This document shows, in pieces, positions 1-4,888 of a DNA stretch of 7,673 bases. How positions within the stretch are numbered: position 1 is the first letter of the stretch; each line of letters begins with the position of its first letter. The DNA is taken from positions 1 to 7,673 of the forward strand of contig WQSD01000056.1 in assembly GCA_009788105.1 (NCBI GenBank), given 5' to 3'. This DNA comes from Oscillospiraceae bacterium. Its GTDB lineage: Bacteria; Bacillota; Clostridia; Oscillospirales; CAG-272. The notes below the pieces were generated by a model. It was given only the letters and a program-made list of their open reading frames with translations, was not told the origin of the DNA and made no database searches. Both the position numbers and the translations under genes were made by a program.

Positions 1-25
1 CAGCATTGTTCATATTTTGGGGATT

Positions 26-56
26 TTCAAACCCCTTTTCTGAAAAGGGGTTTGAA
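26..56. repeat. 14-bp perfect hairpin with 3-nt loop
   Basis: Arms 26-39 and 43-56 are exact reverse complements around the loop CTG; the stem reads AAACCCC then TTTT on the left arm. It is strong enough to act as a terminator for a gene ending to the left, but no clear T-run follows on either side and the neighbouring gene lies outside the window. Its AAAACCCC-type composition resembles the hairpins at 1652-1704. Confidence 0.7.
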
Positions 57-65
57 TGCCGGGTT

Positions 66-92
66 GTTAGGGGGCGGCAAGAGCCCCCTAAC
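66..92. repeat. 10-bp GC-rich hairpin
   Basis: GTTAGGGGGC (66-75) and GCCCCCTAAC (83-92) are exact reverse complements around a 7-nt loop. It lies 9 bp from the hairpin at 26-56. The two together have the same order and spacing style, in reverse orientation, as the pair at 1652-1704, suggesting one family of palindromic repeat unit. Confidence 0.65.
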
Positions 93-489
93 GAAAAGCA
101 GGTGTTGTAGACGAAAATGGCTTTATGCGACAGAAATAGCTACATCTCAAATGGGCAACTATCGGGTACTTCCTGAGCGGGTGTACCAGTATCGAATGCT
201 ACCCAGAGAACCTGAACTCAACAAAATTGAATTTAATGCTATCTCCAAAGAGCGGGACGCCGAGGGCGTCGTCCCCTACATGGGTGCGGTTTTGGCAAGA
301 AACATACTCTCTCGCACCCGCTACCCGTCTTTGCACCGCAACATCGAATTCTTTCGTGTTGCCACTCCCCCCGTCAGGGGCAAACACCAGCCCCTGCCAC
401 CCCTTCCGCCCGCGAAAGGGGATTTACAGAAATGTGCGGTGAGAATTATTCTTTCAAACTTCACCAATTTCAGAACGAAAATCCCTTGC

Positions 490-604
490 CTGGATTGCTT
501 CGGATTTTAGAATAAATCCTCGCAATGACGTTCCGAGAGCTTGAATTAGGACGATAAGTTTTTTCGTTACAACCTTAATGACAATGAGAATCTGAAACGT
601 TGCA
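490..604 (+). repeat. Dispersed ~115-bp repeat, left copy
   Basis: The copy starts with CTGGATTGC (490-498), has a hairpin (ATTGC..GGATTT..AAATCC..GCAAT, 493-525), then CGCAATGACG (521-530), a variable spacer of about 32 bp, and a conserved 42-bp block at 563-604. The reverse complement of that block matches 7556-7597 at 39 of 42 positions. The outer part (CTGGATTGC...GCAATGACG) resembles a palindromic repeat I have seen scattered in many unrelated bacterial genomes. That the 42-bp block travels with it is seen directly in the two copies here. It lies just upstream of the thiT promoter. Confidence 0.8.
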
Positions 605-639
605 TTATGTTCTATCTTGATAGTCAAATTTCTTTTTCG

Positions 640-670
640 CATTTTTTCTACATTTTTTTCTACATTTTTT
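640..670 (+). repeat. T-rich 11-12-bp tandem repeat upstream of the thiT promoter
   Basis: The unit CATTTTTTCTA occurs at 640-650, again with one extra T at 651-662, and partly at 663-670. It ends about 10 bp before the -35 box. A/T-rich upstream sequence could act as an UP element for RNA polymerase, and the differing T-runs (6, 7, 6) suggest strand slippage. Function is inferred only. Confidence 0.6.
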
Positions 671-680
671 GCTTTTTGTA

Positions 681-709
681 TTGACAAAACAAAAAATGTA
701 TGCTATAAT
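681..709 (+). promoter_or_regulatory. Sigma-A-type promoter of thiT
   Basis: The -35 box TTGACA (681-686) and -10 box TATAAT (704-709) are both perfect consensus with a 17-bp spacer. TGC directly before the -10 gives an extended -10 element. Transcription would begin around 715-718, just before the TPP aptamer, which is what a riboswitch leader needs. No other promoter in the window is this clear. Confidence 0.93.
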
Positions 710-723
710 TAGAAAAATAAAAT

Positions 724-807
724 AAAAATCAGGGGTGCGAAAGCTGAGATGGGCAACCGCCCAAACCCTTTAACCTGTTAGGATAATACCTGCGTAGGGA
801 GATTTTT
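724..807 (+). promoter_or_regulatory. TPP riboswitch aptamer (thi box)
   Basis: The conserved TPP-aptamer blocks appear in order: GGGGTGC (732-738), CTGAGA (744-749) followed by a GGGC/GCCC hairpin, ACCCTTTAACCTG (about 765-777), and GGATAATACCTGCGTAGGGA (781-800). Closing stem P1 is formed by AAAATC at 725-730 and GATTTTT at 801-807. The RNA binds thiamine pyrophosphate and in Firmicutes usually lowers expression of thiamine synthesis or uptake genes. The next gene is a thiamine transporter component, which agrees. Confidence 0.96.
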
Positions 808-808
808 G

Positions 809-833
809 TCAGGGTGGATTTTCACCACCCTGA
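809..833 (+). promoter_or_regulatory. Expression-platform hairpin of the TPP riboswitch
   Basis: TCAGGGTGG (809-817) and CCACCCTGA (825-833) form a perfect 9-bp stem with a 7-nt loop, two bases after the aptamer. The 5' edge of the aptamer, TCAGGGGTG (729-737), could pair with the same CCACCCTGA if one G bulges, so the aptamer and this hairpin may compete for it. No tight T-run follows, so alone it is a weak terminator. Confidence 0.6.
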
Positions 834-864
834 TAACATTGTTTATTTTGCAATGATGAATTTT

Positions 865-893
865 GCCTCGTGGGTTATCCGCGGGGCTTTTGC
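865..893 (+). terminator. Putative attenuator in the thiT leader
   Basis: GCCTCGTGG (865-873) pairs with CCGCGGGGC (879-887) over 9 bp including two G-U pairs, with a 5-nt loop, and is followed by TTTTGCGTTT. This looks like an intrinsic terminator placed between the TPP aptamer and the thiT start, about 40 bp before the ATG. It would stop transcription when TPP is bound. The U-run is short, so this is an inference from position and shape. Confidence 0.5.
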
Positions 894-933
894 GTTTCTG
901 AGGGTGCAACCACATCCAGAAAGAGAAGAAAAT

Positions 934-1590
934 ATGTCAAAGTTTCAAAACGCTTTTTTGCAACGCCGTGAATTAACACAAAAACTTACTGTATCTGCAA
1001 TATTGATTGCCGTCGCAGTAGCTATTGCTTACATAAGCAGTCTTGTTAATTTTTTCAATATGCCCACAGGCGGTAGCTTTACCATTGCAAGCACCCTACC
1101 TATCATTATTATTGCGTATATGTATGGAGCAAAATGGGGCTTTTTATCTGCTTTTGTTTTCGCTGTACTTGAAATTCTTATTAGTTGGGGGTCTGTTGCA
1201 CGAATATTTACACCGGGAGATAGCCGTTTCCAGCCTCTTTTAATTGCTATTTCAATTATCTTACTTGATTACATCTTTGCGTACACTATCCTTGGTACTG
1301 CCGCCTTTGCACGTCGTGCACAAAAAAAATCGATTGCTTTAGCCGGCGGAGCGGCAATAGCGCTTTCGTTGCGTTATTTGATGCACATTATATCCGGCGC
1401 ACTATTTTTCGGCGCACATGCCGATTGGTTATTAACTGAAGCTATGATAGAAATGTACCCTGTGGCTGCTATATCTGTTATATATTCGATTTTATACAAT
1501 GGCATTTACATGATACCCGAAATTATTATCACAGTTATCGCCGCTATTGGTGTGGCTCACATTAAAGAAATTCGCCACATGGATGTTTAA
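934..1590 (+). CDS. thiT: Thiamine-binding S component of an ECF transporter (ThiT)
   Basis: ThiT is the membrane substrate-capture subunit of an energy-coupling factor transporter; it binds thiamine and works with shared EcfT and EcfA/A' subunits, which are not in this window. The 218-residue product has about six hydrophobic segments and the family's signature stretches: MPTGGSFTIASTLPI (43-57), LDYIFAY (111-117), RYLMHIISGALFFG (147-160) and YSILYNGIYMIPE (184-196). The first helix carries AxxxA spacing (AILIA, 22-26), the type used to contact EcfT. The length is normal for the family. I chose the ATG at 934, preceded by AGAGAAG five bases upstream; an in-frame GTG at 814 would put the start inside the riboswitch expression platform. 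Control by the upstream TPP riboswitch fits. It is a single-gene transcript ended by the hairpin at 1602-1627. Confidence 0.95.
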   Translation: MSKFQNAFLQRRELTQKLTVSAILIAVAVAIAYISSLVNFFNMPTGGSFTIASTLPIIIIAYMYGAKWGFLSAFVFAVLEILISWGSVARIFTPGDSRFQPLLIAISIILLDYIFAYTILGTAAFARRAQKKSIALAGGAAIALSLRYLMHIISGALFFGAHADWLLTEAMIEMYPVAAISVIYSILYNGIYMIPEIIITVIAAIGVAHIKEIRHMDV

Positions 1591-1601
1591 GCAACATATA
1601 A

Positions 1602-1627
1602 AAAAGGAGCGATTTTTCGCTCCTTTT
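1602..1627 (+). terminator. Intrinsic terminator of thiT
   Basis: AAAAGGAGCGA (1602-1612) and TCGCTCCTTTT (1617-1627) form an 11-bp perfect stem with a TTTT loop, 11 bases after the thiT stop. The stem ends in the T-run expected of a Rho-independent terminator. The same stem recurs at 1832-1856. Confidence 0.88.
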
Positions 1628-1831
1628 AATCTGAAGAAAAAGGTCAAGACCTTGGGGCGTTGCCCCAAACCCCACTTAGGAACTTTTTGAAAAAAGTTCC
1701 TAAGAACCTCAAAAACTTTGGTACAAAAGCATTCCATGCTTTTGAGAAAAAAGTTTTTAGTCAAGTTTTTTACAAAAAACTTGTGCGGTGTGGGCGCATA
1801 GCCCACGATTTTGACCTTTCTCTTCAATCTT

Positions 1832-1856
1832 AAAAGGAGCGAAAATCGCTCCTTTT
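1832..1856 (-). terminator. Intrinsic terminator of the holB-ricT-aminopeptidase operon
   Basis: AAAAGGAGCGA (1832-1842) pairs with TCGCTCCTTTT (1846-1856) around a 3-nt loop. Read leftwards it begins 22 bases after the aminopeptidase stop and ends in a T-run. It closes the leftward operon, and being nearly symmetric it could also stop rightward transcription from thiT. Confidence 0.85.
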
Positions 1857-1878
1857 TATATATATGTTCTTAGAGCAC

Positions 1879-3195
1879 CTACACCACTTCGTACCTATCG
1901 CCGCCCACAGGGTGATACCCTGTCGAGAAGAACTTGGTCAGCATCTGCACCGCATTCCATGTATCCTCTGCGCCGGTTGTTTCGTAGCTGGAGTGCATGG
2001 CAAGCTGTGGAATGCCAATATCCGCCGCAAGCAGGGAATTTCGCGTCGCCGCAGTATTCCCAAGGGTCGAGCCGCCTGCCACATCTGCCGGATTAGAGTA
2101 ATACTGCCACGGAACATCTGCTTGTGCACACAACAACTTAATATACGCCTCGGAAATGCCATCGGTGATATATTTTTGCCCTGCGTTGTGCTTGATAGCG
2201 ATGCCGCCGTTAAGATAGCACCGATGAATCACGTCCGCCAGCCCGCCGTGATTCGGGTGGACAGCGTGGGCATTGTCGCATGACAGCAAGAAGGACGCCG
2301 CCATAGCTTGGCGGATTTCCGCTTCGCTGTGACCCTTGTACAGTCGGCGAATCACATCCCACAAAAATGGGCTTGCCGCCCCCTGACGAGTGCCATTGCC
2401 AACCTCTTCGTTGTCAAAGATGGCAAGGACAGGAGTACTGGCTGGGTTATCGCTGCAATCAGGGGACAAAAACGCCTCGGTGCAGGCAAATGTGCATTGC
2501 AAATCGTCCAATCCACGGCAAGAAACAAACTCCTCCGACTCCCCCCAAATGCTACCAGGCATACGGTTGTACAGGAACAAGTCAGTACCGAGAATCCGCT
2601 CCACTTCTACCCCTGCCGCCTCGGCAATCAGCTTCATAAAGCCATCTTTGTTGCCCATGCCAAACAACGGCACGGTGTCCACCGCAGGGTTGTAGCTTTT
2701 GCCGTCGGTTTTGTGCAGATGAACCGGGGCGTTTGGCATCATAAGCAGGTCGCGGTCAATGTTAATCAGCTTTATCGCTGTGCCGTTCTCTGTTTGGCAG
2801 ATAACACGCCCGGCAACCGACAGGGGTCTGTCCATCCAAGTGGACATATTCATGCCGCCGTACCGCTCCACCGACAGGCGGGTATACGGACCGCTTTGGA
2901 TTGCAGGGTCAAATTTCACCTTAAAGCATGGCACATCAGAGTGGGCGGCGGCAATGTTAAACGGGCGCACTTCTGATTGCACTTCCCCGCCATGCAGGCG
3001 AAACGCCAGCAAAGACGAGCCGTTACGGGTGACGAAATATTTGCCCCGGGGAGAAACATTCCATGCCTGCTCCTCGTAAAGTTGGGTATATCCCTGATTT
3101 TTCAGTCGAACAGCAATGTTTTCCACAGCATGAAACACGCTGGGCGACGCACCTGTAAAGGCGATAAGTTGTTCAGAAATTTGTCTTTTTAGCAT
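1879..3195 (-). CDS. apeB: M18 family aminopeptidase
   Basis: This is a cytosolic zinc aminopeptidase of peptidase family M18, whose members remove N-terminal residues (often acidic) from peptides. The 438-residue length is normal. The family landmarks are all visible: AAHSDVP with H85 and D87, RYGG (111-114), the WMDRPL segment (120-125), GLDDLQ with D230, FDNEEVG with E263 as likely general base and E264 as ligand, SCDNAHA with D308, GGSTLGN (375-380 region) and AMHSSYET with H401. These give the expected co-catalytic two-metal set, so the enzyme should be active. It is the last gene of the leftward operon. Its ribosome site AGAGGTG overlaps the ricT stop (ACATAGAGGTG), with only 9 bp between the genes, which favours coupled translation. 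Substrate preference cannot be read from the sequence. Confidence 0.95.
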   Translation of the reverse strand: MLKRQISEQLIAFTGASPSVFHAVENIAVRLKNQGYTQLYEEQAWNVSPRGKYFVTRNGSSLLAFRLHGGEVQSEVRPFNIAAAHSDVPCFKVKFDPAIQSGPYTRLSVERYGGMNMSTWMDRPLSVAGRVICQTENGTAIKLINIDRDLLMMPNAPVHLHKTDGKSYNPAVDTVPLFGMGNKDGFMKLIAEAAGVEVERILGTDLFLYNRMPGSIWGESEEFVSCRGLDDLQCTFACTEAFLSPDCSDNPASTPVLAIFDNEEVGNGTRQGAASPFLWDVIRRLYKGHSEAEIRQAMAASFLLSCDNAHAVHPNHGGLADVIHRCYLNGGIAIKHNAGQKYITDGISEAYIKLLCAQADVPWQYYSNPADVAGGSTLGNTAATRNSLLAADIGIPQLAMHSSYETTGAEDTWNAVQMLTKFFSTGYHPVGGDRYEVV

Positions 3196-3204
3196 GGTAC
3201 ACCT

Positions 3205-4089
3205 CTATGTCTTGCTTTTCACTTTAATATCATCGCAATGGTAGGCTTTGGGCGGGCCATCGTCCCCGCGCAAACGAACTTTCAGCATTTTTATCAGAGG
3301 CTTTAGCTCGGACACAACCCCATCTCCGTCCGGCGTGGACACAAAACTGTCCACTTTCGGCATATCTCGCAACGCCTCGGTATAGGCTTCGTTTTCAAAC
3401 TTCAAACAGCACATCAATTTTCCGCACGCACCCGAAACTTTAGTTGAATTAAGGGAAATCCCCTGCTCTTTCGCCATGCGAATAGACACTTGTGCGAAAT
3501 CAGAAAGGAAGGTGCTGCAACAATATGGTCTGCCGCAAACTGATAATCCTCCAAGCATTTTCGCTTCGTCGCGCACGCCCATTTGGCGAAGTTCAATGCG
3601 GCAACGAAAGTGAGCCGCAAGCTCTTTCACAAGTTCACGGAAGTCTACCCGCCCGTCAGAAGTGAAGTAAAACAGCAGTTTGGTGTTGTCAAAAGTGTAC
3701 TCCACATCAACTAACTTCATGTCAAGTCCGTGAGTTTCAATCATCTTTCCGCAAACAACCATGGCTTCTTTTCGTTTTAGCTGATTTTGCTTGTGATGAT
3801 GCTCGTCCGCCGGGTTAGCAATACGCAATGCACGACGAAGAGGCTGGACAACGGCGTTACTTGGCACTGTTTTATTTGCAATAACAACCGCCCCATGCTC
3901 CAGTCCACGGCTGGTTTCCACAATGGCGTTGTCACCTATGGTGTACTTGGTGTTTCCCGGGTCAAAGTAGTATGCCTTGCCCCCGGAACGAAACCGAACC
4001 CCTATCACTTGTGCAGTTTCTGCTGCCGTAGTTTCCGGGGCTTGGGTAGGTATATCTTGATTATCTTTTGGTGTGTTTGGCGTTGACAT
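3205..4089 (-). CDS. ricT: PSP1-domain protein RicT (YaaT), RNase Y accessory factor
   Basis: RicT in Bacillus subtilis joins RicA and RicF in a cytoplasmic Fe-S-containing complex that steers RNase Y and affects mRNA maturation, sporulation and biofilm formation. The 294-residue product shows the PSP1 C-terminal domain roughly at 110-235. The conserved cysteines are present: VCGRPYCCSTF (C185, C190, C191) and SGACGKLMCCLKFE (C222, C227, C228), the residues tied to cluster binding in this family. Residues 1-28 are a Thr/Pro/Ala-rich, probably disordered extension. The neighbours holB upstream and ricT here are a standard Firmicutes pair. The start is ATG at 4089 with AGGA about 8 bases upstream, and holB ends 10 bp before it. 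RicA and RicF are not in the window. Confidence 0.95.
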   Translation of the reverse strand: MSTPNTPKDNQDIPTQAPETTAAETAQVIGVRFRSGGKAYYFDPGNTKYTIGDNAIVETSRGLEHGAVVIANKTVPSNAVVQPLRRALRIANPADEHHHKQNQLKRKEAMVVCGKMIETHGLDMKLVDVEYTFDNTKLLFYFTSDGRVDFRELVKELAAHFRCRIELRQMGVRDEAKMLGGLSVCGRPYCCSTFLSDFAQVSIRMAKEQGISLNSTKVSGACGKLMCCLKFENEAYTEALRDMPKVDSFVSTPDGDGVVSELKPLIKMLKVRLRGDDGPPKAYHCDDIKVKSKT

Positions 4090-4099
4090 AATTATATTC

Positions 4100-4888
4100 C
4101 TATTTCAATAGCTTTATATGCAAATTCAGCTTTGCTCCCTGCACATTTATATTTTTTCCAAGAGCGACGCGGGTGGCGTTTGCGCACTCGCAAGCATAAA
4201 TCAACCGTGGAACTTCCGCTCCTGCTCCTGCCGCAATCGCCTCGCTTGGGGTAGGAAAAAAGTGCAAATTCCCTCCATTTGTCGCAGCAATAACATCACG
4301 AGCGGCAATGACAAAATCACGGAGTATGGCGTCTATTCCCTCGCGGTCGCGGGGGAGCTTTAGCAAAAAAACAAGCAATTCCGAGCTTTTGCGCGGGCTG
4401 ATGAGTTTCAGCATTTCTCGCACCTTTTCAGGGTCAGAAATGGTCAATTCCGTGCTTCCCTCTGCCCGTAGCGTAACCGCACGCGAGCGAACAGTAGGCA
4501 AAAGTGCCGTCGCAGAATTGCACAGCAGAAAAAAGTACGTTCCCGCCTGTGGCTCTTCAAGAATTTTCAGGGCGGCATTTTGCGCCGCCGTGGTCATTGC
4601 ATCTGCGTTGTGAATTATCACAAAGGTGAAGTCCAACTCGGTTGGGCGAAGCATGGTTATATCTTTAATCTGCCGCACCACATCAACCCCGATGCTTTTC
4701 TTTTTTTCCTGGGGAGAAAATTCGTGAATATCCACCGCGCCACTGGATATGATTTTATCTTCAAAATGCGGAGCAAGGCGAGCGGCAAGACGACGAATAA
4801 ATTCGCCTTTGCCCTCGCCTTCCCCTTCAATTATATACGCATGGGACAACTTCCCTGCACTTAAAACATCGTTGAAATATGCTATCAT
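4100..4888 (-). CDS. holB: DNA polymerase III delta' clamp-loader subunit
   Basis: Delta' is the stator subunit of the clamp loader that places the sliding clamp on DNA. Visible clamp-loader features (262 residues from the ATG at 4888) are KLSHAYIIEG (13-22), a P-loop-like GEGEGKGE (22-29), SIGVDVVRQI (65-74), the NADAMTTAAQNAALKILEEP stretch (94-113) and LLPTVRSR (129-136). Two things differ from common delta' proteins: the four-cysteine zinc module normally after about residue 50 is absent, and the SRC motif reads SRA. A GTG at 4900 would add four residues. I prefer the ATG because it forms a TGATG overlap with the upstream stop and has GGGAAG in front. The usual upstream gene tmk is replaced by a surface-protein gene. 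Confidence 0.88.
   Translation of the reverse strand: MIAYFNDVLSAGKLSHAYIIEGEGEGKGEFIRRLAARLAPHFEDKIISSGAVDIHEFSPQEKKKSIGVDVVRQIKDITMLRPTELDFTFVIIHNADAMTTAAQNAALKILEEPQAGTYFFLLCNSATALLPTVRSRAVTLRAEGSTELTISDPEKVREMLKLISPRKSSELLVFLLKLPRDREGIDAILRDFVIAARDVIAATNGGNLHFFPTPSEAIAAGAGAEVPRLIYACECANATRVALGKNINVQGAKLNLHIKLLK

Larger units (their letters stand above)
1..489. other. Gene-poor stretch of stacked palindromes
   Basis: I find no recognisable gene here. One frame stays open across most of it, but its product has no recognisable domain and is rich in scattered Arg, Pro and Cys, as expected from reading structured DNA. What the sequence does show is a series of inverted repeats: a 14-bp perfect stem at 26-56, a 10-bp stem at 66-92, GACGCC/GGCGTC at 256-270, CAGGGGC/GCCCCTG at 375-396, and CCCCTT/AAGGGG with an inner CGC/GCG at 400-421. 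The pattern suggests accumulated dispersed palindromic repeats or an untranslated structured region. A decayed gene cannot be excluded because the left side is cut off. Confidence 0.5.
1601..1857. repeat. 257-bp nested palindromic array between convergent genes
   Basis: The two ends are near-exact inverted copies: AAAAGGAGCGA hairpins at 1602-1627 and 1832-1856, then GAAGA (1633-1637) with TCTTC (1821-1825), and AGGTCAA (1641-1647) with TTGACCT (1811-1817). Inside lie five more hairpins: TTGGGGC/GCCCCAA (1652-1668), a 14-bp stem (1675-1704), a 9-bp stem (1724-1744) enclosed by AAAAACTT/AAGTTTTT (1711-1758), a 10-bp stem (1762-1783) and GTGGGC/GCCCAC (1790-1806). No reading frame is supported. 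It may be a small inserted palindromic element whose ends double as the terminators of thiT and the aminopeptidase gene. Confidence 0.75.

Noticed and set aside
52..510. Open frame of 152 codons on the + strand
   Set aside because: It begins inside the hairpin at 26-56, has no ribosome site or recognisable domain, is rich in Arg/Pro/Cys, and runs into the dispersed repeat at 490.
454..687. 77-codon frame on the - strand starting at a TTG
   Set aside because: It covers the dispersed repeat and the T-rich repeats, overlaps the thiT -35 box and has no ribosome site. Similar peptide sequence from the right repeat copy reflects shared DNA, not a shared gene.
814..933. Upstream in-frame GTG extension of thiT
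   Set aside because: The GTG lies inside the riboswitch expression platform and the added 40 residues do not resemble ThiT. The ATG at 934 has a better site and gives the family's usual length.
2308..2976. 222-codon + strand frame opposite the aminopeptidase gene
   Set aside because: It is a shadow of the M18 gene; the product has no domain and the opposite strand carries all catalytic motifs.
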